In this document: positions 14,140 through 21,336 of the stretch, one piece after another
How positions within the stretch are numbered: the stretch's first letter is position 1
Layout of the letters: the number at the start of each line of letters is the position of its first letter
Assembly (NCBI GenBank): GCA_900762325.1
Contig: CAAFGG010000038.1
Span: 1 to 21,336, forward strand
DNA: 21,336 nucleotides
Origin: an uncultured Collinsella sp.
Lineage (GTDB): Bacteria; Actinomycetota; Coriobacteriia; Coriobacteriales; Coriobacteriaceae
Direction: 5' to 3'
Notes under the pieces: generated by a model
What the model was told of the DNA's origin: nothing
Databases searched by the model: none
The model's input: only the letters and a program-made list of their open reading frames with translations
Made by a program: the position numbers and the translations under genes

Positions 14140-14868
14140 CTAGAACCTGCCCGGATGCTCGGCGCACAGCTCGTCGCGCATGGCGTAGACGCGGTTCATG
14201 GCCTCGGACTCAAACCATTCCAGGCGCTCCGTGCGCTTAAGCCCAACCGGTGCGTCGGAAAGCGAGACGGCCTTGCCGGCGCGGATCCAGCACTTCTTGG
14301 GATGCATGATCTTTTTGCCTGCAGGCGTGATGTCGGACCAGCCGCAGATGGCGAGCGGGTTCACAGGTGCCTTGCCCATCTGGGCGATGAGCGCAAAGCC
14401 GCCGTGGACCTCGGGCTTGATCTCGCGCGAGCGGATGCGCGTGCCCTCGGGGAAGATCAGGACGTCCTCGCCGCGCTGCAGCGCATGCTGAGCGGCGCGC
14501 AGGCACTTCATATCGGCAGTACCACGCTCCACGGGGATGCCGCCAACGCGGCTAAAGGCCCAGCGCACAATCTTGTTCTTGGCGAACTCGGACTTAAAGA
14601 TGGGACGAATGCGGCGCCCCCCAAAGAACAGCGCCGTCTCCACGGCCAAGAGCTCGGCCATCGAGGTGTGGTTGCAGATGACCACGCTTCCGCGGCCGTC
14701 CTGGCGCTCAAACAGCAGATCGGCATCCTCGACCTTCCAACGCCACATGAGCTTGGAGAAGGCCCAAAGGATGGCCATGACTACGACGACGGTGCCGCGA
14801 ATGAGCGCCGGGAACTCGGCGTAGGGGGCGTTGTAATAGTCCTCGGGCGTCTGCTTAAACAGGCGCAT
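14140..14868 (-). CDS. plsC: 1-acyl-sn-glycerol-3-phosphate acyltransferase family protein
   Basis: 242 residues, with a strong site (AAAGGAGG) before the ATG at 14868-14866, 3 bases after cmk ends. It would acylate lysophosphatidic acid to phosphatidic acid at the inner membrane. One hydrophobic segment lies at about 22-40. Family blocks: block 1 NHTSMAE (66-72), block 2 with GGIPVERG (109-116), and block 3 FPEGTR (139-144). Block 1 normally reads NHxSxxD, with the His-x4-Asp charge relay; here the acid is Glu72 (codon GAG). That may be tolerated, or may alter activity. Context with plsY and gpsA supports the phosphatidate role, but another lipid acceptor cannot be excluded. Confidence 0.88.
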   Translation of the reverse strand: MRLFKQTPEDYYNAPYAEFPALIRGTVVVVMAILWAFSKLMWRWKVEDADLLFERQDGRGSVVICNHTSMAELLAVETALFFGGRRIRPIFKSEFAKNKIVRWAFSRVGGIPVERGTADMKCLRAAQHALQRGEDVLIFPEGTRIRSREIKPEVHGGFALIAQMGKAPVNPLAICGWSDITPAGKKIMHPKKCWIRAGKAVSLSDAPVGLKRTERLEWFESEAMNRVYAMRDELCAEHPGRF

Positions 14869-14871
14869 GGG

Positions 14872-15558
14872 CTACCTCCTTTGGTTGATGAGGTCCTCGA
14901 TGATACGAACGACCTCGTCGATGGTGTGGGCGGTGGAGTCGACGTGCACGGCGTCCTCGGCGGGCACGAGCGGGGCGACCTCGCGGCTGCTGTCGAGCTT
15001 GTCGCGCTGCTTAAGGGCGTCGAGGGTCTCGTCGACCTCGGCCTCGAGCTGCTCGGACGTGAGCGGCAGGGCATCGTTTTTGTGACGCTGCAGCACACGG
15101 CGACGGGCGCGCTCGCGCGGGTCGGCGGTCAGGAAGACCTTGACCTGCGCGTTAGGGAACACGACGGTTCCGATGTCGCGACCCTCGGCCACGATATCGC
15201 GGTCCTCGGCTGCGCGGCGCTGGTGGATGAGCATGGCGGCGCGCACGCCCGGGTAGGCCGAGACCTTGGACACGTTGGCGTCGACCTGCGGGGTGCGAAT
15301 GGCGGCCGAAGCGTCCTGGCCGTCGATGGTCAGGCGCGTATCCTCACCGGTGCCGTTGGTAAAGCGAATTTCGATCTGCTCGGCGAGGGCGTCGATGGCC
15401 GCCTCGTTATCCAGGTCGATGCCGCGATCGAGCGCAGCGAAGGTGACGGCGCGATACATGGCGCCCGTGTCGAGCTTGTTAAAGCCCAGCTGGCGGGCGA
15501 TCTCCTTGGCGATGGTGGACTTGCCGGAACCGGCGGGGCCGTCGATGGCGACGATCAT
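14872..15558 (-). CDS. cmk: Cytidylate kinase
   Basis: 228 residues. It phosphorylates CMP and dCMP with ATP, recycling CMP from phospholipid and nucleic-acid turnover. The Walker A is GPAGSGKST (7-15), followed by LDTGAMYR (29-36) and the nucleotide-monophosphate-binding EGRDIGTVVFP (125-135). LTADPRERARRR is the lid-region helix. AAAGGAAG precedes the ATG at 15558-15556. The gap to the upstream rluB-type gene is 66 bases, long enough to hold a minor promoter, though I see no clear one. Confidence 0.96.
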   Translation of the reverse strand: MIVAIDGPAGSGKSTIAKEIARQLGFNKLDTGAMYRAVTFAALDRGIDLDNEAAIDALAEQIEIRFTNGTGEDTRLTIDGQDASAAIRTPQVDANVSKVSAYPGVRAAMLIHQRRAAEDRDIVAEGRDIGTVVFPNAQVKVFLTADPRERARRRVLQRHKNDALPLTSEQLEAEVDETLDALKQRDKLDSSREVAPLVPAEDAVHVDSTAHTIDEVVRIIEDLINQRR

Positions 15559-15624
15559 GCAATGCTTCCTTTCGATGGTTGACGTGCTGGTATGGTTCGC
15601 GGGCGTTGGGGCGTGGCGGGTTGC

Positions 15625-16587
15625 CTAGCCCGTGTAGCGCTCGCGGTAGGTGTTGCGCTTGGGTGCGGAGCCGTGGCTGCCGTGGTGACGCGTGCGGCTG
15701 GCGGGGGTTTCCTGGGGCTTGCCTCCGCGCATGGCGCTGGCCTGCTTGGGAGGGATGCCACCGCTTTTGAGGATCTGCACCTCGCGGTCGGTGAGCTCGC
15801 GCCACGAGCCTTTGGCCACACCCTCGAGCTCAAGGCCGGCAAAGTTGCAGCGATGCAGACGGATTACCGGGTGGTGAATCTTGCTCAGCATGCGCTTAAC
15901 CTGATTCTTGCGACCCTCGCGGATGATGACCTCGACGGCGGTGGTGCCGGGCTTGACGCCCTGTGGCGCCACGGCCTCGGCCTCGCGTGCGGTGATGACG
16001 CGGCAGATTGCCGGCTGGCATAGGCCGTCGTCGAGCTCGATGCCATGGCGGAGCGGGTCTAGATCGCGTTCGGTCAGCTGCCCGTCAACGAGTGCCTGGT
16101 AGGTCTTATAGACATGCTTGCTGGGGTGCAGCAGGTCCTGCGACAGGTCGCCGTCGGTGGTAAAGAGCAAAAAGCCCGTGGTGTCGCGGTCCAGACGACC
16201 CACCGGGAAGAGCCCCGGAAAGCGGTCGCGCGGGACCAGATCGGCCACGCAAGGGCGTTCCTGCGGATCGCTCATGGTGGTGAGGTAGCCGGTCGGCTTG
16301 TAGAGCATCAAGTATACGGCGCCCTGGTTGAGCTTGACGGGCATGCCGTCGACCTCGATGTGATCGCGGTCGACGTCGACTTTGGTGCCCAGCTCGGTCG
16401 CGACCTGGCCGTTGACGGTCACGCGACCGGCGGTCATCAGGTCCTCCGAGCCGCGGCGGCTCGCCACGCCCGCGCGCGCCAAAAAGCGCTGCAGGCGCAT
16501 GGTGTGCGGGTAGACGGGCTGGGCGTCGGTTGCGGGTACTGCGTTGCCCATGGCGCGCGTCTCCCCTACTTCGTTAGTCCTCGTCAT
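15625..16587 (-). CDS. rluB: RluB-family 23S rRNA pseudouridine synthase
   Basis: 320 residues from the ATG at 16587-16585, which has GGAGG 6 bases upstream and overlaps scpB by 14 bases. An ATG at 16551 with GGGGAG upstream is also credible and would remove 12 residues. An S4 RNA-binding domain spans about 30-90 (MRLQRFLARAGVASRR). The catalytic domain has GRLDRDTTG (130-138) with catalytic Asp133, then LLFTTDGDL, and near the end EGRKNQVKRML. The last 45 residues or so are a basic, low-complexity tail (GGKPQETPASRTRHHGS). RluB converts a uridine in helix 90 of 23S rRNA; the relatives RluE and RluF are less likely because scpAB neighbours this type in Gram-positive genomes. Confidence 0.9.
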   Translation of the reverse strand: MTRTNEVGETRAMGNAVPATDAQPVYPHTMRLQRFLARAGVASRRGSEDLMTAGRVTVNGQVATELGTKVDVDRDHIEVDGMPVKLNQGAVYLMLYKPTGYLTTMSDPQERPCVADLVPRDRFPGLFPVGRLDRDTTGFLLFTTDGDLSQDLLHPSKHVYKTYQALVDGQLTERDLDPLRHGIELDDGLCQPAICRVITAREAEAVAPQGVKPGTTAVEVIIREGRKNQVKRMLSKIHHPVIRLHRCNFAGLELEGVAKGSWRELTDREVQILKSGGIPPKQASAMRGGKPQETPASRTRHHGSHGSAPKRNTYRERYTG

Positions 16588-17302
16588 GCAAATCCTCCGA
16601 GGTCTCGTCGACGACCAGGGTCTCCAAGTCCTCGACTGCCTCAACATCTTCAACATCGGTATCGATCAGTTCGCGCTCTTCGTCCAGATCTTCGGCCTGT
16701 TCCTCGAGCGTAGACTGAATGCTGCGGCCGCTCAGGCGCTCGCGGATAAACTGGCGCGACTGCTCGTCGGGGGCAAACTGCTCCAGATCGGGCAGGTCGC
16801 GGGTGGAGCGCAGACCGAACTTTTCCAAGAAGGCGTTGGTCGTGACGTAAATGATGGCCTGACCGCGCTGGGGGTCACGGCCGAGCTCGCGCACCAGACC
16901 CTTGTCCACGAGCGACGCGATGACGCCGTCTGAGTTGACGCCGCGGATGCCCTTGACCACCTCGCGCGTTACGGGCTGGTGGTATGCGATGACGGCCAGG
17001 GTTTCGAGCGCCGCCTGGGACAGCTTTTGCGTGTCCCAGCTCAACACATAGGCCTCGACCACGTCGTGGTAGGCGGGGTGCGTGAACAGGCGCCAGCCGC
17101 CGGCGACCTCGCGCAGCTGAAAGCCGCGGTTGGCCTCCTCGTACTCAACCTTGAGCTCGGCGAGCAGCGACGCGCATTCGCCGGGGGCGATATCGAGCGC
17201 ACCGGCCAGCGCGGGCGCACTCACCGGGTCGCTCGACACCAGCAGCAGTGCCTCGAGGGCGCCTTTGAGGCTGTTTGCCTCTAGCGTGGAAAGGGTTGAC
17301 AT
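16574..17302 (-). CDS. scpB: Segregation and condensation protein B
   Basis: 242 residues. ScpB is the kite subunit that dimerises on ScpA and SMC to form the bacterial condensin. Two winged-helix domains are visible: about 10-90 (LKGALEALLLVSSDPVS, then the 'GFQLREVAGGWRLFTHP' segment) and about 95-180 (LSQAALETLAVIAYHQPVT, REVVKGIRGVNSDGVI). Both are hallmarks of the family. The last 45 or so residues are strongly acidic (EEQAEDLDEERELIDTDVED), longer than in many relatives. AGGAG lies 8 bases before the ATG at 17302-17300, 11 bases after scpA ends. Confidence 0.96.
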   Translation of the reverse strand: MSTLSTLEANSLKGALEALLLVSSDPVSAPALAGALDIAPGECASLLAELKVEYEEANRGFQLREVAGGWRLFTHPAYHDVVEAYVLSWDTQKLSQAALETLAVIAYHQPVTREVVKGIRGVNSDGVIASLVDKGLVRELGRDPQRGQAIIYVTTNAFLEKFGLRSTRDLPDLEQFAPDEQSRQFIRERLSGRSIQSTLEEQAEDLDEERELIDTDVEDVEAVEDLETLVVDETSEDLHDED

Positions 17303-17313
17303 GGTTGCCGCTC

Positions 17314-18126
17314 CTATTCGGTGAGCTCGGGGCCCTCGCCGGGCACATAGGCCTCGGCGCCCTCGACGCGGTTGATGCGGATGGTTCCAAAGATCTCGTC
17401 CTGGCTCAGCGTGAGCGAGCCGCGCTTGGCGAGCTCAAGCATAGCTAGGAAGGTGACGACGAGCTGCTCGGTGGTGGCATCGCCGTCCAGTAGCTCGCGG
17501 AAGGTGCAGGTTTGGTGCGCCATGGTAAAGCGGTCGACTGAGGCCACGGTCAGGTCGAGCGGCACGCGATGCGGCGCCACGTGCTCGGCCTCCAGCAGGA
17601 AGGTCTGGCGCTTGCCGTCCAGGTCGGCACATATGACGGCTAGGCCGCGCAGGGTGATGCCGGCCAGGTAGTCGGGCATAAGCCCCAAGAACTCGGGGTC
17701 GGGGCCGGCAACGCGCGGGTGCATGCGGCTTTCGGCCTGCATGCGGGCACCAAGGGCCGCAGCCGCGCCCTTAAACTGCTTGTAGGCAATGAGGCGCTGG
17801 ATCAGGACCTCGCGCAAGGCGTCGCCGTCGAGGGCACTGAGCTCCTCGAGGTCTTCGTCGAACTCGTCATCGTCGTCATCGACTTTGTGCGGGGCCTCCT
17901 GCGGCACCAGAGAGGCGGCCTTGATGTCCAAAAGGGTTGCCGCGACCAGCAAAAAGTCGCTCGCCACGTCCAGATCAAGTGCCTCGATGCGCTCGGCCTC
18001 GGTAAGGTATTGCTCGGCCACTTCGCTGATGGAGATGGCGCCGATATCTACTTTTTGGCGGGTTACCAGCTGCAGCAGCAGGTCGAACGGTCCGCTGTAG
18101 ACCTGCGTCGACACGCGATACGACAT
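17314..18126 (-). CDS. scpA: Segregation and condensation protein A
   Basis: 270 residues. ScpA is the kleisin subunit bridging SMC heads. The N-terminal motif YSGPFDLLLQLV (10-21) and the following 'ISEVAEQYLTEAE' helix are typical. The middle is an acidic stretch (DDDDDEFDEDLEE) usual for the linker. The C-terminal winged helix includes TFLAMLELAKRGSLTLSQDEIFGTI. It has a near-ideal ribosome binding site, AAAGGAGG. The 84 bases upstream, to the M50 protease stop, are the longest gap inside the core block and may hold a promoter. Confidence 0.95.
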   Translation of the reverse strand: MSYRVSTQVYSGPFDLLLQLVTRQKVDIGAISISEVAEQYLTEAERIEALDLDVASDFLLVAATLLDIKAASLVPQEAPHKVDDDDDEFDEDLEELSALDGDALREVLIQRLIAYKQFKGAAAALGARMQAESRMHPRVAGPDPEFLGLMPDYLAGITLRGLAVICADLDGKRQTFLLEAEHVAPHRVPLDLTVASVDRFTMAHQTCTFRELLDGDATTEQLVVTFLAMLELAKRGSLTLSQDEIFGTIRINRVEGAEAYVPGEGPELTE

Positions 18127-18176
18127 CTTCGACCTCCTTTGACGGCGCCTTCGCGGCGCGGTTTGGGTGCACGTTG

Positions 18177-18195
18177 CGACCGTTTTGCACGGTCG
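18177..18195 (-). terminator. Weak hairpin between the M50 protease and scpA
   Basis: CGACCG (18177-18182) and CGGTCG (18190-18195) flank a 7-base loop within the 84-base gap. No T-run follows in either direction, so it is at most an attenuator or mRNA-processing structure. Confidence 0.25.
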
Positions 18196-18210
18196 ACCTG
18201 TAAGTTTACC

Positions 18211-18894
18211 CTAGATGCCGGCGATTGCGAAGGTGAGCAGCTGCTCTGCCAGCGGATACACGGTAACGTCGAAATAGCGCCCGATCACGTCGATGCCGGT
18301 CCACATGGGCAGCAGATACAGCACGATGATGAGGATGGGCATGGCGTATTGCTGCAGGCGGTAGTAGTTGGCGAGCGCCTTGCCTTTGAGGAACGGCACG
18401 ACAATCGACGAGCCGTCGAGCGGCGGGATCGGGATGAGGTTAAAGAACGCAAGCGACAGGTTGACCACGATAAAGGTGGCGCCGAAGTTCATGATTTGCG
18501 ACGCCACGGCAAAGGACATGCTGGCGTAGAGGCTGCCATAGGTCAGGTGCATGAGGGCCGCGGCCAGACACGCGAGCGCGATGTTCGATGCGGGGCCGGC
18601 AGCGCTCACCAGGACCTCGTCACGCTTAGGGTGCTTGAGGTTGTTGAGGTAGACGGGTACCGGCTTTGCAAAGGCGAACACCGGGCCGCCGGCGGCGAGC
18701 ATAAGCAGCGGCAGGATGATGGTGCCGAACGGGTCGATGTGGTTGAGCGGGTTGAGGGATACGCGCCCGCGCGAATGGGCCGTCTTGTCGCCGAGCGCCC
18801 AGGCCGCGGCGGCGTGTGCGCTCTCGTGGATGACGATACCCACGATGACGGCGACGGCGCTGGCGAGCAGGTTCATGAGGTAGCTGCTGGACAT
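18211..18894 (-). CDS. Site-2 protease family (M50) intramembrane metallopeptidase
   Basis: 227 residues, mostly membrane-embedded. Zinc-site motifs of the family are visible: HESAH (23-27, HExxH) in the first helix, and NLIPIPPLDG (152-161) with Asp160 as third ligand. LNPLNHIDPFGT (48-59) and SAAGPASN (97-104) are conserved in the short, PDZ-less subgroup. Such proteins cleave substrates within the membrane; no substrate can be predicted here. In many Gram-positive genomes this gene type lies beside scpAB, as seen. GGGGAG is close to the ATG at 18894-18892, and it begins 9 bases after the preceding small gene. Confidence 0.92.
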   Translation of the reverse strand: MSSSYLMNLLASAVAVIVGIVIHESAHAAAAWALGDKTAHSRGRVSLNPLNHIDPFGTIILPLLMLAAGGPVFAFAKPVPVYLNNLKHPKRDEVLVSAAGPASNIALACLAAALMHLTYGSLYASMSFAVASQIMNFGATFIVVNLSLAFFNLIPIPPLDGSSIVVPFLKGKALANYYRLQQYAMPILIIVLYLLPMWTGIDVIGRYFDVTVYPLAEQLLTFAIAGI

Positions 18895-18903
18895 AGCGCT
18901 CCC

Positions 18904-19200
18904 CTAGCGGACGCGGCGCGAGGCGCGCGTGAGCAGGTAGTCGATCACAAACAGGATGACGGCGACGATGGCGTAATCCAGGCGGAACACGCCGCCAAAG
19001 GGCGACGTGATGACGCCATAGCCGGCGATGGCGCTCGGCAGTGCGCGCGAAAGCTCGACGACAAAGCCTACGATCTGCAGCTTGGCGGTGAGGCCGCTAA
19101 AACACAGCAGCACGGTCATCGCGCTCATAAAGATGCCGCAGATGCGACAGGCGATGGCGATGATGCTCATCGCCACGGCAGCGGCCTTACGAGAGTTCAC
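18904..19200 (-). CDS. Small membrane protein of unknown function in the core block
   Basis: 98 residues from a GTG at 19200-19198. That start has AGGAG 7 bases upstream and overlaps the ABC-F stop by 14 bases; the longer open frame upstream is just the ABC-F gene in another frame. Hydrophobic segments lie at about 6-33 (AAAVAMSIIAIACRICGIF) and about 76-91 (YAIVAVILFVIDYLL), with a shorter one near 36-48. The C-terminus is basic (TRASRRVR). No family is recognised. It is translationally coupled to the ABC-F gene and followed 9 bases later by the M50 protease gene, so it is probably a conserved operon member, not an artefact. Confidence 0.75.
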   Translation of the reverse strand: MNSRKAAAVAMSIIAIACRICGIFMSAMTVLLCFSGLTAKLQIVGFVVELSRALPSAIAGYGVITSPFGGVFRLDYAIVAVILFVIDYLLTRASRRVR

Positions 19201-21220
19201 GCGCGGTCTCCTCTTCGATCTGGGTGGAAAGCTCCAGCCATTCGTCCTCGAGCTTGGGTAGCTCTTGCTTAAGGCCGTTATATTCCCCCAGCGCGGCGTT
19301 GAACTTGTCTTGATCGGCATAAAGCTCTTCGCTTGCCATCAATTCCATAAGCTCGTCATAGCGGGCGCGCTTTTTGTCGAGCTCCGTCTCGATCTTCTTG
19401 AGCTGGTTACGCACGCCCTTGAGCTTTTTGTTGAGCGCTGCGCGGGCTTGGGCCTCGGCGCGCTTCTGCTCCTTGGTCTTTTTGCCCTCGGCGGGTTTGG
19501 GGGCAGCTGCGGGGGTGTCGGCCTGGGCGGCGCTGGCTTTGGTGGACTTGGCCGTGGCCGGCGCACTCTCCCCTGCCGTCTCGGCGGCGGCACGGGCTGC
19601 GAGGTCCTCGCGCTTGTAGAGGTAGTAGTCGTAGTCGCCGTCGTAGACCGTGACTTGTCCGTCGCGGATGTCGATGACGCGGTTGGCCACGGCGCGCACC
19701 AGGTGCTCGTCGTGGCTGATCAGCACGATGGTGCCGGGGAAGTTTTGCAGGGCGTTCTCGAGCATGTCCACCGAGTCGATGTCTAGGTGGTTGGTGGGCT
19801 CGTCCAGGCACAGGAGCGCCTCGGGGGCCACGAGCATCTTGGCCAGGGCCAGACGCGCTTTTTCGCCGCCGGAGAGGACGCGAACCTGCTTCTCGATGGA
19901 ATCGTTGTCGCTAAACAGGAAGGCGCCCAGTAGGCTGCGCTGCTGCGGCACGGTCCACTTGGGCGTGACGGTGTCGATCTCTTGCAGGACGGTGTTGGAC
20001 TCGGTCATGCCCTCGAGCGCGTGCTGGGCGTAATAGGCCACGCCCACGTTGGTGCCCAGGTCGCGGGTGCCGGTGGTGGGCGGCTCCAGTCCGGCGATGA
20101 TCTTCATGAGCGTGGACTTGCCGGCGCCGTTGGGGCCGACGAGCGCCACGTGCTCGCCGCGGTAGAGCTTGAGGTCGATGTCGCTGTAGATGTGCTTGTT
20201 GCCGTAGGACTTGGAGACGCCCTCCAGGCCCACGACCATGTCGCCGGAGCGCGGCGGGTCGGGGAACTTAAAGTCGATGTGCTTGTGGCCCTCGGGTAGG
20301 ATGACAAGCTCCTTTTTGATCTGCTCGATCTTGCGGATGCGCTCCTGGGCCTGGGCTGCCTTGGTGGGCTTGTAGCGGAACTTGTCGACGAAGACCTGCA
20401 TGTGGGCGATGTCGCGCTCCTGGGCGGCGCGCTTGGCGCGCATCTGCTCAAGGTTGTCCTCGCGCTGCTTGAGGTAGCTGCTGTAGTTGCCGGTGTAAGT
20501 GGTCACGCGACGGTTTTCGAGCGCGGCGACGTGGTCGACGCAGGCGTCCATAAAGGCGCGGTCGTGGCTGACGATGAGGACGGCGCCGTCGTAGTTGGCG
20601 ATAAAGCCGCGCAGCCACTGGACGCTTTCGAGGTCCAGGTGGTTAGTGGGCTCGTCCAGAAGCAGCAGGTCGGGATGGCGCAGGAAGAGCTTGGCGAGCG
20701 CGATGCGCATCTGCCAGCCGCCCGAGAACTCGGAGCACGGGCGCTCAAAGTCGGTGACCTTAAAGCCCAGACCGGACAGGATCTTGCGGGCGTTGCTCTC
20801 GAGCTCGTAGCCGCCCAGGTGCTCAAAGCGGTCCTGGACCTGGCCGTACTCGTTGAGGAGTGCGTCGACGTCCTTGCCCTGCTCGGAGAGCTCGGTGATT
20901 TGGGCCTGCAGCTCGTTGGCGCGCTCGCCCATGCGGCGGATTTCCTTGGCGGCGGCCATGACCTCGGCAAGGATGGTGGTGTCCTTTTGCTCCAGATTAG
21001 TTTCCTGCTCTAGGTAGCCCACCTGGCAGTCCTTGGCGTACTGGACCTGGCCGGAGTCGGGACTGTCGATGCCCATGATGATTTTGAGCATAGTGGTTTT
21101 GCCGGCGCCGTTGGGGCCCACGAGCGCGAAGCGCTCGCCGGGGTTGATCTGGAAGGACGCGCCGCTAAAGAGGACGCGTGCGCCGAAGCTTTTTTCGATC
21201 TTGTCGACCAGGAGGATCAT
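19187..21220 (-). CDS. ABC-F family ribosome-associated ATPase
   Basis: 677 residues, two ABC domains and no membrane segment, so a translation factor, not a transporter. Domain 1: Walker A GPNGAGKTT (35-43), signature FSGGWQ (165-170), Walker B ending LLLLDEP (185-191). Domain 2: GPNGAGKST (362-370), LSGGEKAR (444-451), LLCLDEP (464-470). The linker between them (about 240-320) is the P-site-tRNA interaction region with FRYKPTKAAQAQERIRKIE. An Ala/Pro-rich hinge (about 535-575) and a C-terminal coiled coil (about 580-675) follow, as in the Uup/YdiF-like subgroups. Subgroup assignment is uncertain, and antibiotic protection is not implied. The start has a weak site (AAAGGCGG). It is the first gene of the block, just after a terminator. 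Confidence 0.95.
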   Translation of the reverse strand: MILLVDKIEKSFGARVLFSGASFQINPGERFALVGPNGAGKTTMLKIIMGIDSPDSGQVQYAKDCQVGYLEQETNLEQKDTTILAEVMAAAKEIRRMGERANELQAQITELSEQGKDVDALLNEYGQVQDRFEHLGGYELESNARKILSGLGFKVTDFERPCSEFSGGWQMRIALAKLFLRHPDLLLLDEPTNHLDLESVQWLRGFIANYDGAVLIVSHDRAFMDACVDHVAALENRRVTTYTGNYSSYLKQREDNLEQMRAKRAAQERDIAHMQVFVDKFRYKPTKAAQAQERIRKIEQIKKELVILPEGHKHIDFKFPDPPRSGDMVVGLEGVSKSYGNKHIYSDIDLKLYRGEHVALVGPNGAGKSTLMKIIAGLEPPTTGTRDLGTNVGVAYYAQHALEGMTESNTVLQEIDTVTPKWTVPQQRSLLGAFLFSDNDSIEKQVRVLSGGEKARLALAKMLVAPEALLCLDEPTNHLDIDSVDMLENALQNFPGTIVLISHDEHLVRAVANRVIDIRDGQVTVYDGDYDYYLYKREDLAARAAAETAGESAPATAKSTKASAAQADTPAAAPKPAEGKKTKEQKRAEAQARAALNKKLKGVRNQLKKIETELDKKRARYDELMELMASEELYADQDKFNAALGEYNGLKQELPKLEDEWLELSTQIEEETARELS

Positions 21221-21251
21221 GCTGCCGCCTTTGACCTTGTGTTCCTATATG

Positions 21252-21280
21252 AAAAAAGGCCCCAACTTGCGTTGGAGCCT
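21252..21280 (-). terminator. Rho-independent terminator after tRNA-Ala
   Basis: On the minus strand AGGCTCCAAC pairs with GTTGGGGCCT (one G-U pair, 4-base loop GCAA) and is followed by a T-run (21257-21252). It ends transcription from the tRNA gene upstream and separates it from the ABC-F gene. A promoter for the ABC-F block must lie within the next 35 bases or further upstream; I cannot fix one. Confidence 0.85.
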
Positions 21281-21295
21281 CATTCAATGCTCGGG

Positions 21296-21336
21296 TGGAG
21301 ACGAGGGGGATCGAACCCCTGACCTCTTGACTGCCA
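21296..21336 (-). tRNA. tRNA-Ala (anticodon GGC), 3' part only
   Basis: The minus strand shows the 3' half of a tRNA cut by the window edge. The anticodon loop ends TGGCAG (anticodon GGC), then comes stem TCAAG, variable loop AGGTC, a T arm with TTCGATC, acceptor strand CGTCTCC and discriminator A. It closely resembles known tRNA-Ala(GGC). The next bases are CCC, so the CCA end is not encoded, unlike the tRNA-Pro gene. Confidence 0.85.

Noticed and set aside
17719..19272. Long plus-strand open frame of 517 codons opposite scpA and the M50 protease
   Set aside because: Same reason: antisense to well-supported genes, with composition typical of a shadow frame and no homology visible.

Overview
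The window looks like a chromosomal segment of a high-GC anaerobic actinobacterium of the class Coriobacteriia, probably close to Collinsella. This is inferred from base composition, gene order and the DUF6273/Flp-type pilin protein; no ribosomal RNA or species marker is present to prove it. It falls into two parts divided by a tRNA-Pro gene.

Positions 1-3980 are an accessory, partly decaying region. It starts with the tail of a probable ABC-transporter ATPase gene coupled to a small membrane-anchored protein gene. Three hairpins and the C-terminal remnant of a DnaQ-type exonuclease follow. On the minus strand is a three-gene cluster: an exported thioredoxin-like protein, a signal-peptide-bearing protein with four cysteines, and a small membrane protein. 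The first two genes are each broken by one in-frame stop codon. Divergent from this cluster is a striking gene for a Flp-type prepilin fused to a DUF6273 domain. Its start region holds two staggered ATG codons and a run of nine G, the layout of a phase-variable switch. Beyond its terminator lie about 390 bases with no credible gene but several short inverted and direct repeats, ending at the terminator of tRNA-Pro(GGG).

Positions 4103-21220 are a dense core block, all on the minus strand. In transcription order it reads: ABC-F ATPase, small membrane protein, M50 site-2 protease, scpA, scpB, rluB-type pseudouridine synthase, cmk, plsC, ispH, PDZ/radical-SAM DUF512 protein, der, plsY, gpsA, rpe, cysteine desulfurase, Nif3-like protein, coiled-coil zinc-ribbon protein, coaBC. 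Most junctions overlap or are under 20 bases; the largest gaps are 66 bases (rluB-cmk) and 84 bases (M50-scpA). The block covers chromosome segregation (scpAB), ribosome work (der, rluB, ABC-F), phospholipid synthesis (gpsA supplies glycerol-3-phosphate, plsY and plsC acylate it), isoprenoids (ispH), CTP supply (cmk), sulfur and Fe-S supply (cysteine desulfurase, which ispH and the radical-SAM protein would need), and CoA synthesis (coaBC).

The window closes with a terminator and the 3' part of a tRNA-Ala(GGC) gene, also on the minus strand.

The best candidates for something undescribed are the putatively phase-variable pilin-DUF6273 gene and the recently inactivated secreted-peptide/thioredoxin/membrane-protein cluster beside it.
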